From contig JACQVT010000207.1 in NCBI GenBank assembly GCA_016209665.1, positions 1-5,454 of the forward strand: a stretch of DNA of 5,454 nt. Direction: 5' to 3'. Shown here one piece after another: positions 1-5,454 of this stretch. How positions within the stretch are numbered: the first letter of the stretch is position 1; the number at the start of each line of letters is the position of its first letter. A model generated the notes under the pieces. It was not told where the DNA came from, searched no databases, and saw only the letters and a program-made list of their open reading frames with translations. A program made the translations under genes and the position numbers. The DNA is from Planctomycetota bacterium (GTDB lineage Bacteria > Planctomycetota > Phycisphaerae > UBA1845 > PWPN01).

Positions 1-384
1 CTCAGAGGGTGTACGAGAAGCCCCAGGCTTGTCGGAACCGCGACCGTGAGGGAGTGGCATTCTGACCTCCGGGCGTTGTCCGCCGCAGTCCGCTTCACGG
101 GCGCGGTTCGGAAAGGCCTTCTCACACGCGCTCTCGGGTGCGGGTTGGCCGTACAGGTCCGCCACGACGATGATCGAGCTGGCGCCGGGCAACAGCCGTC
201 GCGGATCGGCCCGCAGTTCACGATGCCTGGTGAGATAGTGCATGTCCCCTGCCCAGCCGCGGTCCAGCCAGCGCTCGAGGTAATCGGTCCGCGGCGTCGG
301 ACCGGCGGGAGCAATGCCTGCCCGGGCAAACCCCGCTTGCCGGGCCAAACGCAAAACCACGTCGGTCGTCTCGCCGATGGTCAT
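1..384 (-). CDS. queG: Epoxyqueuosine reductase QueG, N-terminal part (runs off left edge)
   Basis: QueG is a cytoplasmic cobalamin and iron-sulfur enzyme that reduces epoxyqueuosine to queuosine in tRNA, the last step of queuosine synthesis. The minus-strand frame starting at ATG 384-382 (MTIGETTDVV) is open to the window edge, giving 128 codons. Residues 10-78 match the family's N-terminal region: a helix with RLARQAGFARAGIAPAG, then YLERWLDRGWAGDMHYLTRH, RADPRRLLPGA and a strand IIVVADLY. The iron-sulfur clusters and most of the corrin-binding part lie outside the window. A GAGGG sits just before the ATG; a GTG directly upstream (387-385) is an alternative start. Odd: after DLY (residue 78) a QueG normally reaches an RYA-GRDYH-like motif within about 15-25 residues, but residues 79-128 lack it and instead read low-complexity, including LPHGRGSD at 111-118. 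This suggests an in-frame repeat insertion. The gene is divergent from the rest of the window. Identity is well supported; integrity beyond the edge is unknown. Confidence 0.83.
   Translation of the reverse strand, partial: MTIGETTDVVLRLARQAGFARAGIAPAGPTPRTDYLERWLDRGWAGDMHYLTRHRELRADPRRLLPGASSIIVVADLYGQPAPESACEKAFPNRAREADCGGQRPEVRMPLPHGRGSDKPGASRTPSE
31..54 (-). repeat. Repeat-like segment coding LPHGRGSD inside queG
   Basis: On the minus strand this reads CTCCCTCACGGTCGCGGTTC and onward, encoding LPHGRGSD (queG residues 111-118). From memory, similar LPHGRGS-coding sequences recur many times in planctomycete-type genomes as dispersed repeats. Within this window it occurs once, so the repeat status is inferred from general knowledge and from the loss of QueG similarity around it. 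The full inserted segment may cover about 1-135. Confidence 0.4.
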
Positions 385-458
385 CACCCTCGATGGTAGC
401 CCCGCCCCAGATGCGATACCAGAAGCGCCGAGGGTGTGGCCGGAGTTCTTGGCAGATG

Positions 459-608
459 TGTGGTCCAGCCGCCCTCGGCCGGGAGGCAATCACAGCGGAG
501 GGCCGCTGTGCCACCACGGGAAGCTGTGGCCCAGCCGCTCTCGGCGGGGGACTTGGGTTACGAGAACACAACCCGGGGCGGTTGCGCCACGATTCCTTGC
601 CCCAACCC
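459..608. repeat. Palindromic repeat cluster (REP/BIME-like) in the divergent intergenic region
   Basis: Two direct copies of a 26-base unit lie at 459-484 and 525-550; they agree at 22 of 26 positions and share the core CCAGCCGC. Between them is a perfect inverted repeat, CACAGCGG (491-498) and CCGCTGTG (503-510), with the loop AGGG. Further inverted pairs follow: GGGTT (555-559) with AACCC (570-574), and GGGGC (575-579) with GCCCC (599-603). No plausible gene covers the stretch. The arrangement resembles dispersed REP/BIME-type elements found in intergenic DNA of GC-rich bacteria. Nothing shows that it encodes a product; it may form stable hairpins in transcripts from either side. Confidence 0.6.
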
Positions 609-634
609 AGCGCCGGTCGAGCGTACCGACGGCA

Positions 635-663
635 TTGACAGAGCCGGACCGACCTCCTACGGT
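635..663 (+). promoter_or_regulatory. Candidate sigma-70 promoter for the gene at 708
   Basis: A perfect -35 hexamer TTGACA (635-640) is followed 17 bases later by TACGGT (658-663), which keeps the three most conserved -10 positions (T1, A2, T6). Transcription would start near 670, giving a leader of roughly 40 bases before the ATG at 708. The position just upstream of the first plus-strand gene supports it. The weak -10 and the lack of data from this organism keep confidence moderate. Confidence 0.42.
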
Positions 664-707
664 GAGGTTCTCGTTGACGCAAAGCGGTTCTTTTCCTGCC
701 GGCGGAG

Positions 708-1187
708 ATGGGCGAGTTGGCGATGGACGAGGCGGCATCAGGCATGGGCAGCATGTTCAACTACGACTGGTTCACGGGGGCGGCCTTCGAGAGGCAGAAG
801 CAGCAGGCACGCCTGCGTTGCGCGCGGAAGAAGTTTCCCGACCAGCCTCCCGGAGAGCAGGCGCCCCACGAGCCGTTCCAGACGTTCCTGTCAGAACTCG
901 AGGTCCGGACGCTGATCTACCTTCGCGACGGGTTCAGCTACGAACTCAAGGAGATGGTGGACGTCGGACTGACCGGCTGGCTTACGTTCGAGTGCGAGCC
1001 GGTGGACGAGCACTACAAGGTCGGGGCGTTCGTGGTGTCGCTGGCGTATGAAGAGATCGTCCGCGTCGAGGTGTTCGCCGTGCACCCCAAAGAGAAGCCC
1101 GAGGACATGCCGGTGATCACCGGTTTCCGTGGCAGCCCGGCCGACCTGGCGGGTCCTTCGTCGCGCGACGACGCCCGCGGCGATTGA
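708..1187 (+). CDS. Small soluble protein of unknown function (159 aa)
   Basis: I do not recognise this family. The reading frame has the codon pattern of a real gene (GC-rich third positions, mixed natural composition) and ends at TGA 1185-1187. There is no signal peptide or membrane segment. Residues 17-48 are a basic stretch rich in R, K and Q ([20 protein letters not shown]), followed by a proline-rich linker and then an alternating hydrophobic/acidic part, residues 60-127, with [16 protein letters not shown], a WLTFECEP strand and [23 protein letters not shown]. This looks like a compact alpha/beta domain. The tail (about 140-159) is disordered. Start choice is uncertain: GGAG directly abuts the ATG at 708, too close for a normal ribosome site, so the in-frame ATGs at 723, 744 or 753 are possible; 753 begins MFNYDWFTG, where protein-like sequence starts. 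A candidate promoter lies upstream at 635-663. Confidence 0.72.
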   Translation: MGELAMDEAASGMGSMFNYDWFTGAAFERQKQQARLRCARKKFPDQPPGEQAPHEPFQTFLSELEVRTLIYLRDGFSYELKEMVDVGLTGWLTFECEPVDEHYKVGAFVVSLAYEEIVRVEVFAVHPKEKPEDMPVITGFRGSPADLAGPSSRDDARGD

Positions 1188-1205
1188 CGGTCTTTGAATC
1201 TGTGG

Positions 1206-1225
1206 GACCGGCTTGGAAGCCGGTC
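1206..1225. repeat. Perfect inverted repeat, repeat-like hairpin
   Basis: GACCGGCTT (1206-1214) and AAGCCGGTC (1217-1225) form a perfect 9-base stem around GG. It lies 18 bases after the stop of the 708 gene. No T-tract follows (TATTGG), so it is not a classical terminator. The ACCGGCTTGGAAGCCGGT core resembles dispersed hairpin repeats I associate with planctomycete-type genomes; that link is from memory. Confidence 0.5.
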
Positions 1226-1266
1226 TATTGGACCCGCAGGATGTCCGCCTTCGGCGACGGCAGCTT

Positions 1267-1282
1267 GCCCGCCGGAGCGGGC
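1267..1282. repeat. Short perfect hairpin upstream of the fucose-synthase-like gene
   Basis: GCCCGC (1267-1272) and GCGGGC (1277-1282) pair around the loop CGGA. It sits 40 bases before the chosen start at 1322, within the same short gap as the hairpin at 1206-1225. It could be part of the same repeat remnant or a leader structure. Chance occurrence is possible in DNA this rich in G and C. Confidence 0.3.
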
Positions 1283-1321
1283 CGCCCTGAACCGGTCCCG
1301 CACATGACGGGTACTCCGGGC

Positions 1322-2299
1322 ATGGCCGATCCCATCGACTGGTCGCGGCATCGTTTCCTCGTCACCGGCGGCGCCGGCTTCCTCGGCTCGTTCGTGTGCG
1401 ACAAGCTGCGGGCCCGGGGCGTGTCGGCCGATCGCCTGATCGTGCCGCGAAGGCACGACTGCGACCTGACCCGCGAATTGGCCGTCGAGCAACTGTACGC
1501 CGACGCCCGGCCCGACGTGGTGATTCACCTCGCGGCGGAAGTGGGCGGCATCGGGGCCAACCTCGAAAACCCCGGTCGATTCTTCTACGCGAACATGGCG
1601 ATGGGCCTGCACCTGATCGAACACGCCCGACGGGCCGGCGTTCGGAAGTTCGTCCAGGTGGGCACGATCTGCGCGTACCCGAAGCTCACACCCGTGCCGT
1701 TCCGGGAGGACGATCTGTGGAACGGCTACCCGGAGGAGACCAACGCCCCCTACGGCATCGCCAAGAAGTCGCTGCTCGTGATGTGCCAGGCCTATCGCGA
1801 GCAGTACGGCTTGAACGCCATCTACCTGCTGCCGGTCAACCTGTACGGCCCGGAGGACAATTTCGATCCGCGCACGTCGCACGTTATCCCGGCCCTCATC
1901 CGCAAATGCATCGAGGCCCGCGAGCGGAATGAGACGCGGATCGTCTGCTGGGGCGACGGCTCGCCCACGCGGGAATTCCTGTACGTCGAGGACGCAGCCG
2001 ATGCGATCGTGCTGGCGACGCAGCGCTACGACGCCGCCGAGCCGGTCAACATCGGGACCGGACGAGAGATCGCGGTCCGCGACCTCGCCGCGATGATTGC
2101 CCGGTTGACTCGGTTCGGCGGCGCGATCGAATGGGATACGACCAGGCCGAACGGCCAGCCGCGGCGGTGCCTGGACGTATCGCGGGCCCGCGAACGGTTC
2201 GGGTTTGTCGCCGACACGGAGTTTGAGGCGGGGCTGCGTCGGACGATCGACTGGTACGAGGCACATCGGGCAGAAATTGAGACACCCGCCGGCAACTAA
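1322..2299 (+). CDS. GDP-L-fucose synthase-type NAD(P)-dependent epimerase/reductase
   Basis: This is an extended short-chain dehydrogenase of 325 residues. GDP-L-fucose synthase (Fcl/WcaG) epimerises and reduces GDP-4-keto-6-deoxymannose to GDP-L-fucose for surface polysaccharides. Residues 11-22 hold the Rossmann strand and nucleotide loop (TGGAGFLG), 68-78 [11 protein letters not shown], 114-120 GTICAYP, 141-148 NAPYGIAK, 171-181 [11 protein letters not shown], 186-192 SHVIPAL and 217-224 REFLYVED. Aligned with E. coli Fcl, the catalytic Tyr (144), Lys (148), Cys (117) and His (187) are kept, while the catalytic Ser is Thr (115). The frame is open upstream to a TTG at 1184, but the extra 46 residues read through hairpin repeats and look non-protein, so ATG 1322 ([10 protein letters not shown]) is chosen; ATG 1304 is an alternative. 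Neither has a strong ribosome site. No gmd (GDP-mannose dehydratase) partner is in view, so the exact substrate is inferred. The DUF456 gene follows after 17 bases. Confidence 0.88.
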   Translation: MADPIDWSRHRFLVTGGAGFLGSFVCDKLRARGVSADRLIVPRRHDCDLTRELAVEQLYADARPDVVIHLAAEVGGIGANLENPGRFFYANMAMGLHLIEHARRAGVRKFVQVGTICAYPKLTPVPFREDDLWNGYPEETNAPYGIAKKSLLVMCQAYREQYGLNAIYLLPVNLYGPEDNFDPRTSHVIPALIRKCIEARERNETRIVCWGDGSPTREFLYVEDAADAIVLATQRYDAAEPVNIGTGREIAVRDLAAMIARLTRFGGAIEWDTTRPNGQPRRCLDVSRARERFGFVADTEFEAGLRRTIDWYEAHRAEIETPAGN

Positions 2300-2316
2300 C
2301 GTCCACAGAACCAGAC

Positions 2317-2868
2317 ATGATCGCCGCTGCGGAAACCAACCACACCATCGCCGTCGTGTTGACGCTGGTCAACCTGGCGTGGCTGGCGACGATCGCCGTC
2401 GGAGTGCCGGGCACCTGGCTGATGGTACTGTCGACGGACGTAGCGGCCTGGCTGCAGTGGCAGCCGGGCCGGCCGGCAACCGAGCAAGTGATCGGCATCT
2501 GGCCGTTGGCGATCATCGTGGCGTTGGCACTGATCGGCGAGGTGCTGGAGTTCGCGGCCGGGGCGGCCGGAGCCAGGAAAGCCGGCGGCACTCGCCGCAG
2601 CGCCCTGGCCGCCATCGTCGGCGGGCTGGTCGGCGGAATCGTCGGCACGTTCGTGATTCCCATCCCGCTCGTCGGCTCGCTGCTCGGTGCCGCCGCCGGC
2701 GCGGGCCTCGCCGCCGCCGGCGCGGCCATGACCGGCGGCAAGAACGTGGACGATTCGGTCCGCATCGGCGTCGGCGCCGGCGTGGGCCGATTGCTCGGCA
2801 CGGTCTACAAGCTGGCCACCGGCGGCGCGATCTGGCTCATCGCCGCCATCGCCGCGTTCTGGCCGTGA
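2317..2868 (+). CDS. DUF456 family integral membrane protein
   Basis: This 183-residue protein matches the DUF456 family, small bacterial inner-membrane proteins of unknown function. Family landmarks in order are VPGTWLMVL (30-38) at the end of the first membrane helix, GEVLEFAAGAAGARKAGGT (74-92), a glycine-rich membrane stretch (96-137) with PIPLVGSLLGAAAGAG at 115-130, and GRLLGTVYKLATGG (157-170) before a last helix (171-182). Four membrane passes are plausible: about 11-38, 61-83, 96-137 (possibly two short or re-entrant segments) and 163-182. Length is normal for the family (about 160-190). The glycine spacing suggests tight helix packing. The start ATG at 2317 lies 17 bases after the previous stop with no clear Shine-Dalgarno sequence, so it may be translated by coupling. 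No function can be given; co-transcription with the sugar-nucleotide enzyme is likely but does not prove a shared role. Confidence 0.85.
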   Translation: MIAAAETNHTIAVVLTLVNLAWLATIAVGVPGTWLMVLSTDVAAWLQWQPGRPATEQVIGIWPLAIIVALALIGEVLEFAAGAAGARKAGGTRRSALAAIVGGLVGGIVGTFVIPIPLVGSLLGAAAGAGLAAAGAAMTGGKNVDDSVRIGVGAGVGRLLGTVYKLATGGAIWLIAAIAAFWP

Positions 2869-3060
2869 TAGTGGTACCTCGGTAACATGGTCCCCCACGA
2901 CCCGCCCGCGTGGCGGCGTCACGTACCGGTCCCGTGACAGTTCAGGCGAGGAGCCGAACGCAGGTCTCGAAGGACTGCGGCAACTTGTTGCCGCGTTTTC
3001 CTCCGGGGCGAAGGGTTTCGGCGGTAAACGGCCGCGGTCCTGTGGGATGGAGACACCTTC
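2869..3060 (+). promoter_or_regulatory. Structured 192-base leader upstream of the SpeE-like membrane protein gene
   Basis: No gene fits this gap. It contains three inverted repeats in succession: CCACG (2895-2899) with CGTGG (2909-2913), GTCACG (2918-2923) with CGTGAC (2933-2938), and GCGGCAAC (2977-2984) with GTTGCCGC (2987-2994). A further GTTT/GTAAAC pairing is possible near 3014-3030. The end carries GGAG (3049-3052), 8 bases before the ATG at 3061. GAAGG near 3010 could pair with CCTTC (3056-3060) beside the start codon. I compared it by eye with SAM, SAH, cobalamin, glycine and ZTP riboswitch signatures and found no convincing match. It may be a structured 5' leader or simply hairpin-rich spacer DNA; no clear promoter was identified. 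Confidence 0.35.
2977..3000 (+). terminator. Possible intrinsic terminator or attenuator hairpin
   Basis: The perfect inverted repeat at 2977-2994 can form a 7-base stem closed by a CTTG tetraloop, followed by GTTTTC. The T-run is only four long and starts one base after the stem, so termination would be weak. It lies 109 bases after the DUF456 stop and 60 bases before the next start, so it could end the upstream transcript or act as an attenuator in the leader. Confidence 0.33.
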
Positions 3061-5355
3061 ATGGGCATGGATTTCGCGGCCCGGCCGAGCCGGGCGTCGG
3101 CCCGCGTGCTCGCCGCGGTCCTGATGCTGTCGGCGGCGGGAGTGAACTTCGAGCTGACGCTGACCCGCGTGTTCTCGGCCACCTTCTGGTACCACTACAC
3201 GTTCGTGGCCATCTCCGTGGCGCTGTTCGGTTGGGGGCTGGGCGGATTCCTCGTCTACCTGTTGCAGTTGGGCAAGCTGGGCCGGGCCGTGCAGCCGGTG
3301 CTGGTGGTACTGTGCCTGCTGCTGGCGATCAGCCTGCCGCTGTTTCCCTGGGGCATCCTTCGGTACCCGTTCACGCCGGAGCGGCTCAACTTCTATTTCG
3401 CGATGGGGCTGCTGCCGTTCATCACCGGCGGGGCGGCGTTGAGCCTGGCGTTCGAGACGTATGGTTCGGATGCCAACCGGCTGTACTTCGCGGACCTGAT
3501 CGGAGCCGCGGCGGGCACGCTGCTGGTGCCGCTGGTCATCTCCCAACTGGGCGCCGAGACCGCGATCCTGGCCACAGCGGTGCTGCCGGCGGGGGCGGCG
3601 GCCCTGCTCAGCATGGGCCGAGGTCCGGCCAACCGCACCGGATGGGCGACGTTGGGATTCTTCGCCGCGGCCGCCGCGGTGGGCCTCGCCGCCTGGAACT
3701 ACCGCACGCAGACGCTGACCATCCGCGATGCTCCGAACAAGGGGCTGTACCAACTGCTCCGCGAGGTGCCGCAGGCCCGCATCAACAGCGACCGCTGGAA
3801 TTCGTATTCGCGCATCACCTCGGTGGTCAACTGGGACGCCGGGCACCTTGCCCGGCTGTTCATCGACAGCGACGCCTGGACGAACATCCTGCGCTGGGAC
3901 GGCACACCACAGGGCATCCCGAACGCCCGCGACTGGTTCCGGGCGCTTCCGTTCCGCCTCGCCGACGAACCGCGGGTGCTGGTGATCGGACCGGGCGGCG
4001 GCACGGACGTGATCATGGCCATCTGCGCCGGCAGCCCCAAGGTGACCGCGGTCGAGATGAATCCGTTGATCGTCGACTGCGTGCGCCGCTGGGGCGATCA
4101 GGTCGGCAACCTGTACGAACACGAGAAGGTGCGGCTCGTCATGGACGAGGGCCGCAACTTCATCGAGCGCACGGATGAGAAGTTCGACCTGATCGTGCTG
4201 GGGTTCGTCGATTCGTGGGCCAGCGTGACCAGCGGCGGATTGTCGTTGACCGAGAACTATCTCTACACGCGGGATGCCCTGGAGGCCTACTACGACCACC
4301 TGACCGACCGCGGGGCCTTGGCCATCATCCGCTGGCCGACCGACGTGCCGCGGCTGGTGGCCAACTCGGTGTCGCTCCTGTCGGCACGGGGCACGGGCAT
4401 CGGCGAGATCGGCAAGCGCCTGCTGGCGGTGGCGGCCTACAAGCCCAAGGCCGACGAGCCGGTCGAAACGGTGTTCATGCTGACGCGATCGCCGATGACC
4501 AGCGAGGCGATCGACCGGCTGCTCGCCGGCCATCCGAACCCATACATCATCTGCGCCGCCGATCGGCCCTGCGCCGGCCCCTACGACAAGCTGCTGGCCG
4601 GGCAGATCAACTTCGATGAGTACACCCGATCGTTCGACAAGCTGGCCACGCCGGTCAACGACAACCAGCCGTTTTACTTCGCGACCGAGAAGCCCTACGG
4701 CATCCCCTCGTTCGTGACGTACCTGTTCCGCCTGCCCATTCTGGCGGTGGTCGGGTTCACGGTGCTGCTGGTCGGCGGCAGCTCTCTGCTCGGTTTCCGG
4801 GCCCCGGGGCCGAGGACCATCGCGTATTTCGGCTCGCTGGGCATCGGCTTCATCGTGTGCGAGATCGCCCTGATGCAGAAGCTGATCCTGCTGCTGGGCC
4901 ATCCGATCTACACGCTGGTGGTGATCCTGTTCACGCTGCTGCTGTCGAGCGCCCTGGGCAGCCTGTTTGCCCGGCAGTTCACGCTCGAGCACATCCGCCG
5001 GGCCCTCGGGACGGTCATCCCGATAATCATCCTGCTCGTGGTCGCCGGGGCGTTCGTGTTGTCGTTCGTCGTTCAGGCCGCGCTGTTCCTGCCGCTTACC
5101 CTGCGGATCGCGGTGGCGGGAATCGTCGTGTTCCCGTTCGGGTTTTTCATGGGCATGCCCTTCCCGCTCGGCCTGCGCAAAAACGCCCAGAAGACCGACG
5201 GCGTGCCGGTCAGCGCCCTGTGGGGCATCAACGGCGTGGCCAGCGTCATCGGCTCGATCGGCGCCGCCGTCCTGGCCGTCGCCGCCGGCTTCACCGCCGT
5301 CTTCCTCGCCGGCGCCGCCTGCTACGCCGTCGCCTGGGCCACCCGGCCACGGTAG
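3061..5355 (+). CDS. Membrane protein with internal spermidine-synthase-like domain (764 aa)
   Basis: The protein has three parts. Residues 12-213 are hydrophobic with about six membrane helices (roughly 14-35, 43-70, 77-95, 110-133, 142-185, 195-212). Residues 214-545 form a soluble spermidine-synthase/methyltransferase-like Rossmann domain with the nucleotide loop VLVIGPGGGTDV (307-318), the acidic strand end VTAVEMNP (328-335, Glu332), DEGRNFIE (362-369) and FDLIVLGFVDS (375-385). Residues 555-760 are a second membrane block with GFIVCEIALMQKLILLLGHP (596-615), MPFPLGLR (699-706) and WGINGVASVIGS (721-732), typical of large membrane-fused SpeE-like proteins. Where true spermidine synthases have the catalytic Asp after the FD-I-V strand (DS-DP), this protein has Gly381, so aminopropyl transfer is doubtful. 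Substrate and role are unknown. The start ATG 3061 has GGAG 8 bases upstream; ATG 3067 is less well spaced. The next gene follows after 10 bases. Confidence 0.85.
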   Translation: MGMDFAARPSRASARVLAAVLMLSAAGVNFELTLTRVFSATFWYHYTFVAISVALFGWGLGGFLVYLLQLGKLGRAVQPVLVVLCLLLAISLPLFPWGILRYPFTPERLNFYFAMGLLPFITGGAALSLAFETYGSDANRLYFADLIGAAAGTLLVPLVISQLGAETAILATAVLPAGAAALLSMGRGPANRTGWATLGFFAAAAAVGLAAWNYRTQTLTIRDAPNKGLYQLLREVPQARINSDRWNSYSRITSVVNWDAGHLARLFIDSDAWTNILRWDGTPQGIPNARDWFRALPFRLADEPRVLVIGPGGGTDVIMAICAGSPKVTAVEMNPLIVDCVRRWGDQVGNLYEHEKVRLVMDEGRNFIERTDEKFDLIVLGFVDSWASVTSGGLSLTENYLYTRDALEAYYDHLTDRGALAIIRWPTDVPRLVANSVSLLSARGTGIGEIGKRLLAVAAYKPKADEPVETVFMLTRSPMTSEAIDRLLAGHPNPYIICAADRPCAGPYDKLLAGQINFDEYTRSFDKLATPVNDNQPFYFATEKPYGIPSFVTYLFRLPILAVVGFTVLLVGGSSLLGFRAPGPRTIAYFGSLGIGFIVCEIALMQKLILLLGHPIYTLVVILFTLLLSSALGSLFARQFTLEHIRRALGTVIPIIILLVVAGAFVLSFVVQAALFLPLTLRIAVAGIVVFPFGFFMGMPFPLGLRKNAQKTDGVPVSALWGINGVASVIGSIGAAVLAVAAGFTAVFLAGAACYAVAWATRPR

Positions 5356-5362
5356 GAGGTGA
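5354..5362 (+). promoter_or_regulatory. Near-perfect Shine-Dalgarno sequence overlapping the previous stop codon
   Basis: AGGAGGTGA matches the full anti-Shine-Dalgarno sequence of 16S rRNA. Its first two bases are the last two of the TAG stop of the 764-residue gene. The AGGAGG core is 6 bases before the ATG at 5366, an ideal distance. This is the strongest ribosome site in the window, supports the following short open frame as a real gene, and suggests coupled or co-transcribed expression. Confidence 0.75.
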
Positions 5363-5365
5363 GGT

Positions 5366-5454
5366 ATGCAGATTGAGGGTGAACGGGTCAGGCGGACGCG
5401 ATGGATTCACGCTCCTGCCTGCGTCGTACAGGTCGAGGTCGACGCAGTCATCCC
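5366..5454 (+). CDS. Start of a small gene of unknown function (runs off right edge)
   Basis: The frame from ATG 5366 is open for 29 complete codons to the window edge, beginning MQIEGERVRRTRWIHAPACV and continuing with a VQVEVDAV strand. Only the N-terminus is visible, so length and family cannot be settled. The basic first part followed by an alternating hydrophobic/acidic strand is reminiscent of short conserved hypothetical proteins in planctomycetes, but this is an impression. The near-perfect ribosome site at 5354-5362 and a 10-base gap to the upstream stop argue that it is real and in the same transcript as the SpeE-like membrane protein. No signal peptide is seen. Confidence 0.6.
   Translation, partial: MQIEGERVRRTRWIHAPACVVQVEVDAVI

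Noticed and set aside
459..550. Possible CRISPR-like repeat pair
   Set aside because: Only two imperfect copies, internally palindromic, with a hairpin as the spacer and no cas genes. A REP/BIME-like element fits better.
674..702. Second promoter candidate starting with TTGACG at 674-679
   Set aside because: The region 17 bases downstream is GC-rich and has no -10 resemblance.
218..760. 180-codon minus-strand open frame over the intergenic repeats and queG start
   Set aside because: It runs in a different frame from queG, reads through the palindromic repeats and is Arg/Pro-rich. The QueG frame explains 1-384 far better.
314..1051. 245-codon plus-strand open frame across the intergenic region
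   Set aside because: It is antisense to the queG start, then translates the repeats, then runs out of frame over the 708 gene. No domain is visible.
1013..2266. 417-codon minus-strand open frame antisense to the fucose-synthase-like gene
   Set aside because: No recognisable domain, composition typical of an antisense shadow, and the plus strand holds all catalytic motifs of a known family.
2941..3060. SAH, cobalamin or SAM riboswitch before the SpeE-like gene
   Set aside because: GAGGAGC and GGAGAC fragments are reminiscent of such elements, but the surrounding conserved bases and pairings could not be found by eye.
2910..4178. 422-codon plus-strand open frame overlapping the SpeE-like gene
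   Set aside because: Arg/Gly/Pro-rich translation in a shifted frame. It overlaps a well-supported gene and starts within the leader.
2296..4992. Very long (898-codon) minus-strand open frame antisense to the DUF456 and SpeE-like genes
   Set aside because: Its product is full of R, Q, H and G with no domain or membrane pattern, as expected from the antisense of GC-rich genes. The plus strand encodes clear families over the same bases.

Overview
This is a 5.45 kb, GC-rich chromosomal window from a bacterium. The gene content and the dense palindromic repeats between genes suggest Planctomycetota, possibly Phycisphaerae-like. The lineage is an impression from protein and repeat style, not a proven assignment. 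There are no tRNA or rRNA genes, transposases, phage genes or CRISPR arrays.

Layout: (1) Positions 384 to 1, minus strand: the N-terminal 128 codons of queG (epoxyqueuosine reductase), running off the left edge. Its last ~45 visible codons do not look like QueG and carry a repeat-like LPHGRGS-coding sequence. (2) Positions 385-707: a divergent intergenic region with a palindromic repeat cluster (459-608) and a plausible sigma-70 promoter (635-663) facing right. (3) Positions 708-1187, plus strand: a small soluble protein of unknown function. (4) Positions 1188-1321: a short gap with two tight hairpins. (5) Positions 1322-2299: an NAD(P)-dependent sugar-nucleotide reductase/epimerase of the GDP-L-fucose synthase type. 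(6) Positions 2317-2868: a small DUF456 membrane protein. (7) Positions 2869-3060: a 192-base untranslated leader with three successive inverted repeats. (8) Positions 3061-5355: a 764-residue membrane protein with a spermidine-synthase-like domain between two membrane blocks. (9) Positions 5366-5454: the start of a small gene behind a near-perfect Shine-Dalgarno sequence that overlaps the preceding stop codon.

The five plus-strand genes are co-directional and may be partly co-transcribed. The 17-base gap between the fucose-synthase-like gene and the DUF456 gene, and the 10-base gap between the spermidine-synthase-like gene and the last gene, are operon-like. The 192-base leader probably separates two transcription or regulation units. 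The genes do not form an obvious single pathway: tRNA modification (queG), nucleotide-sugar synthesis and two membrane proteins of unknown role. I see no convincing new multi-gene system. The points most worth a second look are the altered QueG, the repeats, the structured leader and the membrane-embedded SpeE-like protein that lacks the usual catalytic aspartate.
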